Shown here piece after piece: positions 18,753 through 29,522 of a stretch of DNA of 64,000 nt. The stretch covers positions 248,001-312,000 of the forward strand of contig NZ_CP113945.1 of the NCBI RefSeq assembly GCF_029392855.1, in the 5' to 3' direction. The position numbers and the translations under genes are program-made. The number at the start of each line of letters is the position of its first letter. The first letter of the stretch is position 1. Under the pieces are notes generated by a model, which saw only the letters and a program-made list of their open reading frames with translations, ran no database searches and had not been told where the DNA came from. This stretch comes from Lactobacillus sp. ESL0680 (GTDB lineage Bacteria > Bacillota > Bacilli > Lactobacillales > Lactobacillaceae).

Positions 18753-19316
18753 ATGGTTCAAAAAAGGAGCCTTGACTTAAGTAAAGTGATTGCGAAGGCA
18801 ACCGAAATGATTGCGCAGAAAGGTCTTTCGAAAATGACCCTGCCCAATTTGGCTAAGGAGCTAGGTGTGCGGTCGCAATCGCTTTACCACTATGTTTCGG
18901 GACGCAAGCAGTTGTTGTCGCTTGTCGGTGCCAGTCGAATTAAATTACTGGGTAAACGGTTAGTAGAAAATTTAATTGGCTTGTCAGGTGTTGATGCGCT
19001 GCTTAAATTTGCGGATATTGTGCGTGATTTTATTTTGCATGATCCCGCACTGCTTAGTATTTTGTATCATTTAAACGAATACCAGCAGGATGATGCGATT
19101 AGTCAAGAAATTATGAATATTATTGCCTTGGCTGAAAAATTAAACTTGCGTCATGATAGTAAGGTATCACTTCACGCTTTAATTGGTGCAGTTCTTGGTT
19201 ATGTCTTCTTGGATGTTTCATCATCATTTACCGATGAAACTGACGAAGAGGCCGATCAAGGTTACCATAAATTACTGCTGCAGCTGGTTCAGCCAAAGCA
19301 GGCTTTAAACAATTAG
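18753..19316 (+). CDS. TetR-family regulator of the MMPL exporter
   Basis: 187 residues. N-terminal TetR helix-turn-helix (about 12-58; MTLPNLAKELGVRSQSLYHYVSGRKQLL) and an all-helical C-terminal ligand domain. AGGAGG lies before the ATG. It is 15 bases upstream of the MMPL gene in the same direction, so it probably controls its own operon. Confidence 0.88.
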   Translation: MVQKRSLDLSKVIAKATEMIAQKGLSKMTLPNLAKELGVRSQSLYHYVSGRKQLLSLVGASRIKLLGKRLVENLIGLSGVDALLKFADIVRDFILHDPALLSILYHLNEYQQDDAISQEIMNIIALAEKLNLRHDSKVSLHALIGAVLGYVFLDVSSSFTDETDEEADQGYHKLLLQLVQPKQALNN

Positions 19317-19331
19317 AAAGGAAAAAGTAGA

Positions 19332-22199
19332 GTGCAAAAACTACTAAAAAACCATGTCTTTTCATTAATTGCATGGGTTTTAATTTTAATTATTTCTGTG
19401 ATTGCTTTACCCGATATTACCGGGTTAACACGTGAGCACTCAAATGTTTCTCTCCCGCAAAATGTCCAAAGCGAGGTAGCTCAATCAATTCAAAACGATT
19501 GGGGACCTAAGCAAAAGAACACTTATCAAATTGCGGTTGTGTTTAATAAGGATAAGGGCAAGATAACAGATGATGATAAGGTGGCCATCAACCAAACGAT
19601 TGACGACCTTAAGAGTCATCAGGATAAGTATGGCATTAAGCAAGTCCTAGGGCCTGAAGATAATATTGCCACCAAGAAGAAGCTGGAATCAAAAGACGGC
19701 ACAACTTGGATTATGCAGGTTAACGTTGCTAAAAAGCACGCGCCAATTAATGATGTGGAAACGCAATTAACTAGTGCGGTCAAAACCGCGGGCGTGAAGA
19801 CTTATGTAACAGGCGCGGATGTTTTACAAAATGCTTTTACTAATTCAATTCAAGAGGGCATTAAGAAGACTGAGTTAATTACGGTTATCTTTATCTTTAT
19901 TGTCCTAGTAATTGTCTTTAAGTCACCGATTGTGCCGCTGATTTCATTATTAACAGTTGGGGTATCGTTCATTACGGCCTTTTCAATTGTGACTAACTTG
20001 GTGGCGCACTACAATTTCCCATTTTCAAACTTTACGCAGGTCTTCATGATTATCGTGCTGTTTGGGATTGGAACCGACTATAATATCCTGCTGTATGATA
20101 AGTTTAAGGAAGACCTCGGCATGGGGATGGATCGCTACAAGGCGATGAAGAATGCCCTGAAGGTTGCCGGCAAGACAATCTTGTATTCCGGGTCTTCGAT
20201 TTTAATTGGTTTTACTGCTTTAAGTTTAGCGAAGTTTTCAATTTACCAATCAGCTGTCGGTGTTGCCGTTGGGGTCGCCGTCTTGCTGGTTGTCCTATTA
20301 ACGCTGAACCCATTCTTTATGGCTGTTTTGGGTGAAAAAATGTTCTGGCCGGTTAAGAAATTTACTGGCGAACATGAGGATAAATTATGGCACGGAATTT
20401 CTAAGGGAACCTTGGCCCATCCAATTGTTTACTTAATAATCTTGGCCGTTGTAGTAACGCCATTTGCGCTGTTTTACTCAGGTCATTTAAATTATGATGA
20501 TACTGATGAAATTGCTGATAGTGTCCCAGCTAAGGCAGGACTGCAGGTTGTGGAGAAGCACTTCTCTAAGGGAATGGCTGAGCCGACCACACTCTACATC
20601 AAGAGCAATCATCGCCTTGACAATGAGGCAGACCTGAAATTGATTGACCAATTAACAAAACAACTGCAGGCTTCCAAGGACGTATCCTTTGTGACCTCAG
20701 TTACCCAGCCTTATGGTGAAAGCATCCAGCAGCTGTACGTTAACAACCAATTGGACACGGTTAATAACGGTGTTGATCAAGCACGCAGCGGCTTAAACAA
20801 GTTAAGTAAAGCCAGCAAGAAAGTAACGTTAGGTGCTAATCAATTAGCTAACGGAACCGATCAATTGCAAAATGGTGCCAGCACCCTGCAGGGCGGTTCT
20901 AGCAAGCTGCAGAGCGGCAGTCAGCAATTAGCATCAGGGTTAAACCAGTTGAATTCGCAACTAGCATCTAGTTCACAGTCTATGGCTAGTCAGCAGCAGA
21001 GTATCAAGACGAACCTTGAACAAAGCTATCAAGAGAACTTGACTAGCAATGTGGCTAAAATTCCGGGTCTGTCACCAAGACAACGGTTAGCAGTTATGCA
21101 GGCTGCAGGTGCGGCTCTTGCCAAATCATGGTCCACTGCTTCGGCAAGCATGCCAGATACTAGTAGTCAAATGGGTCAATTACAATCAGGTGTTGGCAGT
21201 TTAGCGTCTGCTTCTAACCAATTAAGTTCAGGAGCAGCTAGTCTTAATAGTGGCATTGGCCAATTAAATTCAAGTACAGGTCAATTGAGCTCAGGAGCCG
21301 GTAAATTAGCAACCAGCACGCCAAAGATTACTTCAGGCGTTGATACTGTTAATAGCGGTTTAGGTCAAGGAGCATCATACTTAACCGGCCTAGCAAGTTC
21401 TTCTGCAGCTGATACTTTCTATATTCCAACTGAATTTATCAAGTCGGATATGTTCCAAGATTCGGTTAAGGTCTACTTAAGTCCGAATAAGAAGTCCGCA
21501 ATGTTAATGATGGTCTTTAATTCTAATCCAAGTAGTACCAAGGCAACTGGTGAAGTTGAAGAACTCAGTCAAATGGCTAAAAAGTCACTTCAAGGGACCC
21601 GCTTAGAAAAGGCGACAGTTGCCATGGGTGGTGAAAGCTCCAAGATTGCTGATATTAAGCAGGTTGCTAACGGCGACTTTATTAGAACTGCAGCTATCAT
21701 GCTCATTGGTATCGGCATTGCTTTGATTTTTGTTACCAGATCATTATTGCAGCCGCTGTATATTCTGGGAACACTGCTGCTTGCTTACTTCTGCTCATTA
21801 TCAATTAGTGAGTGGCTGGTCAAGGCATTGCTGGGTAATAGTATGCTGACGTGGAATACACCATTCTTTAGTTTCATTATGCTGATTGCTTTAGGTGTTG
21901 ACTACAGTATCTTCTTAATGACGCGTTATCGCGAAATTGAGGGCGGCAAGCCAAGTGAGCGTATTTTGAAGGCCTGCGGTATTATCGGCACCGTTGTTAT
22001 TTCGGCAGCGATTATTCTTGGTGGTACGTTTGCAGCGTTAATTCCGTCTGGCATACCAACCTTGATTGAGGTGGCACTGGCCGTAATTATCGGTTTAATT
22101 ATTCTGGTCTTTATTATGCCAATTACTTTATCAGCAGCAGTTAAGCTGACTTATGAGGGTTTGCATTGGGGCCGCAAGAATAAGCGCATCAAAAAATAA
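19332..22199 (+). CDS. MMPL/RND-family membrane exporter
   Basis: 955 residues from a GTG start after GAAAGGAAAAAG. Two halves each begin with one helix followed by a large extracellular domain and a five-helix bundle; MMPL motifs include FGIGTDYNILLYDKFKED and ALGVDYSIFLMTRYREIE with the proton-relay Asp residues. The second extracellular domain contains repeats of the LxxGxxxLxxG type (LNKLSKASKK..., LQNGASTLQGG...), a coiled-coil pattern common in Gram-positive MMPL/YhgE proteins. Substrates of relatives are lipids, drugs or surface polymers; here unknown. Confidence 0.9.
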   Translation: MQKLLKNHVFSLIAWVLILIISVIALPDITGLTREHSNVSLPQNVQSEVAQSIQNDWGPKQKNTYQIAVVFNKDKGKITDDDKVAINQTIDDLKSHQDKYGIKQVLGPEDNIATKKKLESKDGTTWIMQVNVAKKHAPINDVETQLTSAVKTAGVKTYVTGADVLQNAFTNSIQEGIKKTELITVIFIFIVLVIVFKSPIVPLISLLTVGVSFITAFSIVTNLVAHYNFPFSNFTQVFMIIVLFGIGTDYNILLYDKFKEDLGMGMDRYKAMKNALKVAGKTILYSGSSILIGFTALSLAKFSIYQSAVGVAVGVAVLLVVLLTLNPFFMAVLGEKMFWPVKKFTGEHEDKLWHGISKGTLAHPIVYLIILAVVVTPFALFYSGHLNYDDTDEIADSVPAKAGLQVVEKHFSKGMAEPTTLYIKSNHRLDNEADLKLIDQLTKQLQASKDVSFVTSVTQPYGESIQQLYVNNQLDTVNNGVDQARSGLNKLSKASKKVTLGANQLANGTDQLQNGASTLQGGSSKLQSGSQQLASGLNQLNSQLASSSQSMASQQQSIKTNLEQSYQENLTSNVAKIPGLSPRQRLAVMQAAGAALAKSWSTASASMPDTSSQMGQLQSGVGSLASASNQLSSGAASLNSGIGQLNSSTGQLSSGAGKLATSTPKITSGVDTVNSGLGQGASYLTGLASSSAADTFYIPTEFIKSDMFQDSVKVYLSPNKKSAMLMMVFNSNPSSTKATGEVEELSQMAKKSLQGTRLEKATVAMGGESSKIADIKQVANGDFIRTAAIMLIGIGIALIFVTRSLLQPLYILGTLLLAYFCSLSISEWLVKALLGNSMLTWNTPFFSFIMLIALGVDYSIFLMTRYREIEGGKPSERILKACGIIGTVVISAAIILGGTFAALIPSGIPTLIEVALAVIIGLIILVFIMPITLSAAVKLTYEGLHWGRKNKRIKK

Positions 22200-22210
22200 T
22201 TAATCAAAAT

Positions 22211-22251
22211 AAGATTGAATAACTCAACTTTGAGCTGTTCAATCTTTTTTT
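22211..22251 (+). terminator. Terminator after the MMPL gene
   Basis: GATTGAATAACTCAA / TTGAGCTGTTCAATC hairpin followed by seven T. Confidence 0.8.
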
Positions 22252-22342
22252 ATTGGCTAAAACTAATAATTTTGGTTGTAAACTAATAATTTTGTTTTAT
22301 TATTAACTTAAAAGTAACTATTAAAAATAAGGAGTGTAGTTT

Positions 22343-23362
22343 ATGACTACTTGTCCAAACTGCGGCAAAGCAATCACTGATGACGATCAGCTGTGCCCGA
22401 ATTGTCACTTTAATTTGCAAAAATATCGGCAGACGTTCTTTACAGATAGGCGTGAGGAGGTAAAGTATGAAGACGAAAAGATGGGTAAGAAAATCGCCAG
22501 CCGCGAGGCTTACCGCCAGGAGTTTTATCCTGATAAGCAAAATTCAACGATTAAAAAGATGTTGGAATGGATTCGAGTTAACAGTATGATTGTGTTTTTA
22601 GTGGGGATTGTGCTGTTAATTATCATGAGCTTTTCGCGGGGCTTAGGCTGGATTAGCTTTTTCTTGCTGCTGTTCTGGCTATACTTTGTTTGTTCACGTC
22701 AAAATGAGATTGAACGCTATACCGTTGACCGCCGGTTAACAGAAAAGGTTAACCAGCTTGGTTCGAATATGTTTAATAAGGTTGAGGACCATAGTCAAAA
22801 GGTGCGCTCTTATACCAAAACAAAGTCTGACGGTCCAGATGAAGTTGAAGAAGAAACGGTCACTGTCAAAAAGCATTTTAACTATATTCAGCTATCAGTG
22901 GTAATGACGTCTTTGATTAGTTTAATAGTTTTGTTTACGGGGTCTGGGGCTTCGGTTTCTGATATTACTTACACGGGCAAGATGTCGATTACCCGTGTTG
23001 CCTTGAGCTTGGCGGGACAATTATTTGCTTCAAGTTCAACGCTTTTGCAGGGTGTGCTTTTGTGTGTAATTTGGCTATTGTTAATAATCTTTCCGATAAT
23101 GATTATGTATCAAGCCCTGCAAAATACGAAAAAGGGTAAGTGGCTGACCTTCATCCTTTCTTTATTAGAAACGGCGTTCTTAATTTACTTAGTCTTTAGA
23201 TTATCAAGCAGTACTCGGGCTAATACAGGAATTCTGCACAGTCTGACCAGTCAATTGGTGTTGTATGCCGTGTCAATTGGTGCTTCAACGTACTTTTTGA
23301 TTTTGGCAAGTTTAATGACAACTGGGCTTGCAGGTTTTGACTTATTTAGAAAACATTCTTAA
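22343..23362 (+). CDS. Zinc-ribbon membrane protein, unknown function
   Basis: 339 residues. An N-terminal zinc ribbon (C4, C7, C18, C21) is followed by a basic, charged linker (about 25-70), two membrane helices, a second charged segment (120-170) and about four more helices. AAGGAG precedes the ATG. This architecture is common in lactobacilli and is uncharacterised. It has its own terminator. Confidence 0.75.
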   Translation: MTTCPNCGKAITDDDQLCPNCHFNLQKYRQTFFTDRREEVKYEDEKMGKKIASREAYRQEFYPDKQNSTIKKMLEWIRVNSMIVFLVGIVLLIIMSFSRGLGWISFFLLLFWLYFVCSRQNEIERYTVDRRLTEKVNQLGSNMFNKVEDHSQKVRSYTKTKSDGPDEVEEETVTVKKHFNYIQLSVVMTSLISLIVLFTGSGASVSDITYTGKMSITRVALSLAGQLFASSSTLLQGVLLCVIWLLLIIFPIMIMYQALQNTKKGKWLTFILSLLETAFLIYLVFRLSSSTRANTGILHSLTSQLVLYAVSIGASTYFLILASLMTTGLAGFDLFRKHS

Positions 23363-23377
23363 AAAAGAGCAACAAAA

Positions 23378-23408
23378 AAATGCTGGGCATGAAGCTCAGC
23401 ATTTTTTA
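23378..23408. terminator. Bidirectional terminator
   Basis: AATGCTGGGC-ATGAA-GCTCAGCATT with A tract on one side and T tract on the other, serving the converging genes on both strands. Confidence 0.8.
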
Positions 23409-23420
23409 TGTTAGTTAAAT

Positions 23421-24797
23421 TTATTTATGAGGAACATCGATTACGAGGTGTTCGTTAACAAAGGCCATCATGCCTAAGTCACTTAATTCACGGCCGTAAC
23501 CAGAGTTCTTAACGCCGCCGAATGGTAATTCGCCTGAAGTAATCCAGGTGCCGTTAATTACGGTCATCCCACTCTCAATTTGTGCAGCCAATTCTTGTGC
23601 GTGGGCAATATCAGAACTGATGATTGATGAACCTAAGCCGTAACTTGAATCGTTGGCTAAGGCGATAGCTTCGTCTTCATCTTCAACTTGGTAAACCATC
23701 GCAACTGGACCGAACATTTCTTCGTCAAATGCTGGGTTCTTCTTGTCAATGTCGGTCAGGATTACTGGTCTAAAGAACGCACCGTCGGATTCGATTTCTG
23801 GATATTGGTAGAAGACTTTAGCACCAGCATCAACTGCTGCTTCAACTTGCTTAACTAACTTATCTCTTGAACCAGCTGAATTCATTGGCGGCAAGGTAGT
23901 TGCGTCATCCATTGGATCGCCAGGCTTCAAGTTAGAAAAGACGTTCTTTAATTCGTGTAAAACTTCTTCGTAGCGGGATTTAACAACAATAATTCGCTTG
24001 GATGAGGTACATACTTGTCCGCCGTTATAAGTTCTAGCTCTGCATAGAGTTTCTTTCAAAACAGCTGGATCAGCATCATCCAAAATGATGAATGGATCGT
24101 TACCACCAAGTTCCATGGTTGACTTCTTCAAGTTTTTACCGGCATTAGCGGCAACTGAAGCACCACCACGCTCAGAACCAGTTAGAGCAACACCAGAAAT
24201 TCGTGGGTCAGCAATAATACTGTCTAATTGGTCATAAGTTGGGTAAAGGTTGATGAAACTGCCTTCAGGAGCGCCGCCTTCTTTAACAATCTTGGCAGCT
24301 AAAGCAGCAGAACCAGGAACATTGTGGGCATGCTTCAATAACATAGGGTTACCAACGATAAAGTTAGGAGCAAAGACCCGGATAATTTGGTAAAGTGGGA
24401 AGTTCCATGGCTCGCAGGCCATAATAACGCCAGTAGCTTGCTTTAAGTAGTAAGCGTGACCGAGTTTAGATTCAACTGGTTGCGGCTTCAGCATTTCTGG
24501 GCCTTTTTCAGCGTAGTATTCACAGATTGAAATACAAAGTTCAACTTCTTCTTTTGACTCGTGGAGCATTTTACCCATTTCAAGGGTCATCATTTCAGCC
24601 ATTTCGTCTTCATGCTTACGCAAGCTGTCTGCAACTTGGTGCAGAACCGTGGCGCGGCTTTCAGGACTTTCGTGTTGCCACTTCTTGTATAACGAATGGG
24701 CAAGATTAATTGCTTCGTCAATTTGGGTAGCTGTTGGGTTGTCGTATTCGGCAAACTTTTCATTGGTGTATGGGTTGATTGATTGATATTTAGCCAT
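23421..24797 (-). CDS. NAD(P)-dependent succinate-semialdehyde dehydrogenase-like
   Basis: 458 residues from the ATG at 24797, chosen because AGAGGT precedes it; an upstream ATG at 24821 lacks a site. Aldehyde dehydrogenase motifs are complete: PWNFPLYQ with Asn 132, MELGGNDP with Glu 229 and [10 protein letters not shown] with the nucleophile Cys 263. Length and sequence fit the short SSADH-like group frequent in lactobacilli; the natural aldehyde is unknown. Confidence 0.88.
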   Translation of the reverse strand: MAKYQSINPYTNEKFAEYDNPTATQIDEAINLAHSLYKKWQHESPESRATVLHQVADSLRKHEDEMAEMMTLEMGKMLHESKEEVELCISICEYYAEKGPEMLKPQPVESKLGHAYYLKQATGVIMACEPWNFPLYQIIRVFAPNFIVGNPMLLKHAHNVPGSAALAAKIVKEGGAPEGSFINLYPTYDQLDSIIADPRISGVALTGSERGGASVAANAGKNLKKSTMELGGNDPFIILDDADPAVLKETLCRARTYNGGQVCTSSKRIIVVKSRYEEVLHELKNVFSNLKPGDPMDDATTLPPMNSAGSRDKLVKQVEAAVDAGAKVFYQYPEIESDGAFFRPVILTDIDKKNPAFDEEMFGPVAMVYQVEDEDEAIALANDSSYGLGSSIISSDIAHAQELAAQIESGMTVINGTWITSGELPFGGVKNSGYGRELSDLGMMAFVNEHLVIDVPHK

Positions 24798-24919
24798 ATT
24801 GTTACCTCTTTTTAAAATCATTCTTAAAACATAATAGATGTTTCAAGATACATTATAAAGCGTTATCAATTTTATTTAAATTGAACGAACTGGCCTTTAC
24901 AAATAATTAATGTGCTTAC

Positions 24920-24952
24920 AAAAAAACCGCGAAAAATTAAGATTTTCGCGGT
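24920..24952 (-). terminator. Terminator of the esterase gene
   Basis: On the reverse strand, ACCGCGAAAA / TTTTCGCGGT hairpin followed by a run of U. Confidence 0.8.
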
Positions 24953-24970
24953 CTCTTGGTAGTTTGTTAG

Positions 24971-25750
24971 TTACATCATTTGCATTAAATAGGCAAGTGA
25001 AGCATCAATGTATTCATTGGCATAGGCCATTGCGTGCTTTTGACCTGGTAGAACGGTGAGCTCTGAACCACGGTCTTGGTCAGCTAAGTCTTGAATGAAA
25101 TCTAAGACGTACTTCAATGGGGATAATTCATCGGCCGAATTAATTAACCATAGGTGGCCTAAGTTGCTGTAGTCGTAAGATTTGGCATCCAATTTTTCAA
25201 AAGTAGCCGCATCGTTTGAACCAGCATAGGCTAAACCGAAGTATTTGTAAAATGCATCGTTAATTTCCTTAGAGTCGGTTAAGCCAAGTTCGCCGCGGGC
25301 GTCGATTGAGGCCTTGGTATTTTCGTGTTCTTTCATCCAAGCGGAGTAATTGACTGGTGCTGACCAAGTGACTGTTGGGAAGCCGTACTTTCCAGCAATG
25401 TATAAGGCCATCACGCCGCCGGAACTAGCGCCGATTTGGGTAATGCCCTTGGTATCTGTTCCGGTATAGTCGGAATTAAGCAGCCATTCGACGAACTTAA
25501 CGGTATCATCATGTGCTGCTGGGAAGGTATTGGTTGGTGCTAAACGATAATTGGGCACAAAGACAGTGAATCCCTTCTGCGTCATTTTGAGGCATAGGTC
25601 CTTAACGTCACCCTTGTCCCCGCGAATCCAGCCGCCGCCGTGCCAAAAGATTAGGACTTTAGTGGTTTTTGAGGCTTCGTCTGGTAAGTAAATATCAGCT
25701 GCCAAGTTGTGCTCTTCATCATAAATAATATCATTCTTAATTTTAGCCAT
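24971..25750 (-). CDS. Alpha/beta hydrolase (esterase, HGGG type)
   Basis: 259 residues. Oxyanion-hole motif HGGGW at 37-41, nucleophile elbow GASSG with Ser 110, a late Asp (SADELSPL) and His (GQKHAM), which complete the triad. This is the hormone-sensitive-lipase-like or carboxylesterase type; short-chain ester hydrolysis is likely. No signal peptide. GGAGGT precedes the start. Confidence 0.85.
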   Translation of the reverse strand: MAKIKNDIIYDEEHNLAADIYLPDEASKTTKVLIFWHGGGWIRGDKGDVKDLCLKMTQKGFTVFVPNYRLAPTNTFPAAHDDTVKFVEWLLNSDYTGTDTKGITQIGASSGGVMALYIAGKYGFPTVTWSAPVNYSAWMKEHENTKASIDARGELGLTDSKEINDAFYKYFGLAYAGSNDAATFEKLDAKSYDYSNLGHLWLINSADELSPLKYVLDFIQDLADQDRGSELTVLPGQKHAMAYANEYIDASLAYLMQMM

Positions 25751-25833
25751 ATATTAAACCTCCAATATAACTATTTTTAGTGTCTCTTCTATATTAAGAT
25801 AAATTTGTGCTTTTGGGTAAAAGAATTTGGTGA

Positions 25834-26262
25834 TTAATCTTGTGATATTGAAGTTTCTGTTCCCCACCAGTTAGGAATTAGCTCTGCCAGAGTAATTGTT
25901 TGCCTTGCTGCATAATCTACCATAAATTCGGTATCCTTGTTTCGTGGGTCTAATTGCATTAGAAATTCGCGGCAGGCGCCGCAGGGCATACCGGAACTGC
26001 CGCCATAAGGCGGGCGGTCGCGAAAGGCGATAATGCGCTTAATATGAGTTTGACCAGTAGCCACATACATGTTTAAAGCGGCGACACGTTCGGCGCATAG
26101 GTTTAAGACGCCCGAGCAGCTTTCAATGCACACACCGACAAATATTTGACCGTCTTCTGCTTCTAGGGCACAAACAACACTGCGAGCGTAAACAAAGGGT
26201 GAAACGTCGCCAGGACTGTATTCCTTGGCTGCGGTTTTATATAATTGGTTCCAGATATCCAT
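25834..26262 (-). CDS. Cytidine deaminase-like protein
   Basis: 142 residues with zinc-binding CAE at 56-58 (Glu as proton shuttle) and PCGAC at 93-97, the pattern of the cytidine/blasticidin-S deaminase family. Nucleoside salvage is the likely role; it is not in a nucleoside operon. AGGAGG precedes the start. Confidence 0.82.
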   Translation of the reverse strand: MDIWNQLYKTAAKEYSPGDVSPFVYARSVVCALEAEDGQIFVGVCIESCSGVLNLCAERVAALNMYVATGQTHIKRIIAFRDRPPYGGSSGMPCGACREFLMQLDPRNKDTEFMVDYAARQTITLAELIPNWWGTETSISQD

Positions 26263-26382
26263 TTTGACCTCCTTTTAGTGTTGATAATTTTAAATTATTT
26301 TAATTATTATCCCGAATTAACCTAAAAAGCAATCATCGGTCGTGAAATTTTGGTAAAATTGACCTTAACATGGAGGAATATT

Positions 26383-26991
26383 ATGCACTTGTCACCAAAA
26401 GCTAGTCGCCGGTTAATTAATATTTTGACCGTTGTTAGCGGGATTATTATTATCTTACTGTGTATCTATTGGTATCGTCTAGGGATTTTTACTAGTCAGG
26501 CGAAGATGCGCGCATATTTGGCCAATAAAAAAGTTATTGGGCCGATTATATTTGTGTTAATTCAGACAACGCAGGTTGTGTTTCCAATTATTCCCGGTGG
26601 TGTCTCACTGCTTGGTGGGGTGGTGTTCTTTGGCCCCGTTGCCGGATTTATCTATAATTATATCGGCGTTTGCATTGGTTCAATCATTGATTTCTTTTTG
26701 GCGCGTTATTATGGGCGGCCGTTTATTTTGCATATTGTTTCTGAAAAGACACTGAATAAATATATGAAGTGGACGAAAAATCAGCGTAAGTTTAACTGGT
26801 TTTTTGCGATTTGTATTGTGGCGCCGATGGCACCAGACGATGTGTTATGTATGCTGGCGGGCTTAACCGATATGAAATTCTGGACCTACTTTTGGATAAT
26901 CATTTTGGGCAAACCGTGGACAATTGCGGCGTACAGTTTCGCCTTAATGTTTGGGATGGACTGGTTGCTCAAACTTGTGGGCAGTAAATAA
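26383..26991 (+). CDS. TVP38/TMEM64 (VTT/SNARE-associated) membrane protein
   Basis: 202 residues from ATG 26383, which follows GGAGGA at the right distance. The sequence holds the VTT-domain features: FPIIPGGVSLLGG re-entrant segment, GPVAGFIYNYIGVCIGS and APDDVLCMLAGLT. Relatives are DedA-like and are linked to lipid movement across membranes. Its stop overlaps the next ATG. Confidence 0.82.
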   Translation: MHLSPKASRRLINILTVVSGIIIILLCIYWYRLGIFTSQAKMRAYLANKKVIGPIIFVLIQTTQVVFPIIPGGVSLLGGVVFFGPVAGFIYNYIGVCIGSIIDFFLARYYGRPFILHIVSEKTLNKYMKWTKNQRKFNWFFAICIVAPMAPDDVLCMLAGLTDMKFWTYFWIIILGKPWTIAAYSFALMFGMDWLLKLVGSK

Positions 26992-27533
26992 TGGTCAGCC
27001 GTGTTTATTTGCGTTCATTTAATTTGGCAGATGCTCCGACAATTTTAAGGTGGGGGCAGGACGATTACTACTATAAATATGCGGGCTTTAGTCGCTACCA
27101 AAATTTGGCGCAGGCCGAAACTGCAGCAGGACAATATGCGACGCGTGACAATAGTTATGCAATTTGTCTAAAAGAAACGCAGCAGCTGATTGGACTGGTT
27201 GAATTATATGAGCGCGGGACAAATGAGCAAGATTTATTGCAGACTAAAGAAGTTGGTTTTCTATTAGATAAATCATTTTCTGGTCACGGCTATATGACCG
27301 AGGCCCTGCAGCTTGTCTTTGCCTATGCTTTTAATCAGCTTGACCAAACCGAAATTTGGGCCGGGACTTTTGTTCATAACCTCAAATCGCAAAAATTGCT
27401 GCAGAGGCTGGGCTTTAAGTACGTTTATTCTGTCGATTTAAGTAAAATAAGCCAACTTTTTTCCTATCAAGAAAAATACTATTTGCTTGTGAGGAAAGAA
27501 TGGCTTAAAATAAATTCAAACACGGAATCTTAA
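26991..27533 (+). CDS. GNAT acetyltransferase, RimJ/RimL-like
   Basis: 180 residues. Begins VYLRSFNLADAPTILRW and includes the CoA-binding FLLDKSFSGHGYMTEAL and the NLKSQKLLQRLGFKYV motif of the RimJ/RimL group. Substrate unknown. Coupled to the upstream membrane protein by a 1-base overlap (TAATG). Confidence 0.82.
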   Translation: MVSRVYLRSFNLADAPTILRWGQDDYYYKYAGFSRYQNLAQAETAAGQYATRDNSYAICLKETQQLIGLVELYERGTNEQDLLQTKEVGFLLDKSFSGHGYMTEALQLVFAYAFNQLDQTEIWAGTFVHNLKSQKLLQRLGFKYVYSVDLSKISQLFSYQEKYYLLVRKEWLKINSNTES

Positions 27534-27539
27534 GACTAT

Positions 27540-27747
27540 TTCAGAGAATTCGCGGTTGGTGCGAGCGAATAAATGTCGTTTCCAGATTCTTTAATGTGGG
27601 TAATTAATAGTTACACGGGTCGCGGCACCGTTATCGCCAAATAATGAAGTGCAGTTATTTTGAATAATAACTGAAACTGGGTGGTACCGCGAAGCTATGT
27701 ATGAGCCAATTCGTCCCAAGATGTAGGGATGAGTTGGCTCTTTTTTA
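27540..27747 (+). promoter_or_regulatory. T-box riboswitch controlling serS
   Basis: The T-box consensus GGGTGGTACCGCG is at 27679-27691, preceded by a long stem I region, and followed by a terminator hairpin GAGCCAA...GTTGGCTC with T tract (to 27746) just before serS. Uncharged tRNA-Ser should pair with the specifier and stabilise the antiterminator. A TCT in the region 27583-27586 is compatible with a Ser specifier, but I could not fix the specifier loop with certainty. Confidence 0.88.
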
Positions 27748-27759
27748 TGGAGGTAAACA

Positions 27760-29067
27760 ATGCTAGATATTAAGGTGATTCGTGAGAATCTCGATTGGGC
27801 AAAGGATAAGCTTGCTACGCGTGGAATTAAGCCGGAGCAATTAGATGAATTGATTAAGATTGACCAAGAACGTCGTGAAAGCTTAAATGAAAGTGAACAA
27901 TTGAAGGCTAAGCGTAACGATGTTTCTAAAAAAATCGCTGAAGCTAAGCGTAATAAGGAAGATGCCGCAGATGCAATTGCAGAAATGCGTGAAGTCGGCA
28001 GTGAAATTAAAGATTTAGATGATAAGGTTAATGAGTTAACTGATAAGCAAAATTATATTTTGTTGCGCTTGCCTAACTTTCCTGATGATTCTGACCCAGT
28101 TGGTCCTGACGAAAGTTACAACCAAGAGGTCCGTAAGTGGAGTGAACCAACAAAATTGAACTTTGAACCTAAAGCCCACTGGGATTTGGGGACAGACTTA
28201 GATATTTTGGACTGGGATCGTGGTGCCAAAGTTTCTGGCGCACGTTTTGTCTACTATAAAGGTGCTGGTGCCCTTTTAGAGCGGGCCGTGTTTAACTTTT
28301 TCTTAGATGAAAACACCAAGGCTGGTTATACAGAAATTATTCCACCATATTTGGTAAACGATGAATCAATGCAAGGAACCGGTCAATTCCCGAAATTCCG
28401 CGAGGACGTTTATACAATTGTGGATAATGATGACCCAGATAAGGAACTTGACTTAACCTTAATCCCAACTGCTGAAGTGCCACTAGTTAACTATTTCCGT
28501 GATGAAATTATCCATGAAGACAGATTGCCGATTAACGTGACGGCACTTTCCCCAGCTTTTAGAAGTGAGGCTGGTTCTGCTGGTCGTGATACACGCGGAT
28601 TAATTAGAATGCACGAATTTAGAAAAGTTGAAATGGTTAAGGTATGTAAGCCTGAGGAATCATGGCATGAATTAGACAAGTTGACAGCAAACGCTGAACA
28701 CTTGCTTCAAAAGTTAAACTTGCCATATCACGTTGTGGCATTGTCAACTGGGGATGCCAGCTTTACTAGTGCCAAGACTTACGATTTGGAAGTTTGGATG
28801 CCAGCACAAGATAAGTACCGTGAAATTTCTTCTTGTTCTAACTGTACTGACTTCCAGGCACGGCGTGCACAAATTCGTTACCGTGGCGAAGATGGTAAAT
28901 TGCATTTAGCACATACATTGAATGGTTCAGGCTTAGCTGTTGGTCGAACAGTTGCCGCTATTTTGGAAAATTACCAAAATGAAGATGGTACAGTGACAGT
29001 TCCTGAAGCACTAGTGCCATATATGAACGGAATGACAAAAATTACTAAAGAACAAAGCTTAATTTAA
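27760..29067 (+). CDS. serS: Seryl-tRNA synthetase
   Basis: 435 residues, normal length. N-terminal coiled-coil arm (about 30-100), class II catalytic core with motif 2 [21 protein letters not shown] and motif 3 [16 protein letters not shown]. It charges tRNA-Ser. Regulated by the T-box upstream. GGAGG lies 9 bases before the ATG and a terminator follows. Confidence 0.97.
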   Translation: MLDIKVIRENLDWAKDKLATRGIKPEQLDELIKIDQERRESLNESEQLKAKRNDVSKKIAEAKRNKEDAADAIAEMREVGSEIKDLDDKVNELTDKQNYILLRLPNFPDDSDPVGPDESYNQEVRKWSEPTKLNFEPKAHWDLGTDLDILDWDRGAKVSGARFVYYKGAGALLERAVFNFFLDENTKAGYTEIIPPYLVNDESMQGTGQFPKFREDVYTIVDNDDPDKELDLTLIPTAEVPLVNYFRDEIIHEDRLPINVTALSPAFRSEAGSAGRDTRGLIRMHEFRKVEMVKVCKPEESWHELDKLTANAEHLLQKLNLPYHVVALSTGDASFTSAKTYDLEVWMPAQDKYREISSCSNCTDFQARRAQIRYRGEDGKLHLAHTLNGSGLAVGRTVAAILENYQNEDGTVTVPEALVPYMNGMTKITKEQSLI

Positions 29068-29071
29068 GCGT

Positions 29072-29099
29072 TAAGAGGTCCATTTGGACCTCTTTTTTA
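29072..29099 (+). terminator. Terminator after serS
   Basis: AAGAGGTCC-ATTT-GGACCTCTT followed by T residues. Confidence 0.85.
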
Positions 29100-29272
29100 A
29101 TTATTTTGAAAAAAAGTGAAATTAATTTTATGCCGTTTTTCGACTGAAAATAGCTAGATTCCGAATATTTTTATTGGTATGTGGTATTAAAATTAGATAA
29201 ATGCAGCTAAATGATATTAGCTTAAACTAATTAGACAGTAGTTTTAAGTAAATAGCGAACAAAGTACTAAGC

Positions 29273-29481
29273 TTGACGAAAGCAGCTAAAGAGGGTAAAG
29301 TATTACTTGCGCTTGAGAGAGCTGGTTAGCTTAATCAAGTGCAAAAATAAAAACTAAGCAAGAGGGCTTGACAAGAGCTCAAAGGTTTAGTAAGATAATA
29401 AACGCTGCTGAGGGAGTTGAAAACTTCTTCAACAGGGGGCAGAAAAAACTTCTTGACAAAAGAAAATACTTCTGTTAAAAT
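29273..29481 (+). promoter_or_regulatory. Three tandem rRNA promoters
   Basis: P1 TTGACG (29273) - 17 - TAAAGT (29296). P2 TTGACA (29368) - 17 - TAAGAT (29391). P3 TTGACA (29453) - 17 - TAAAAT (29476). All have ideal spacing. The region 29100-29655 holds no gene; the rest is the rRNA leader. Confidence 0.75.
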
Positions 29482-29522
29482 AAAGAAGCACTGATGTAAG
29501 TTATTTACGTCAGTGGGTAGTA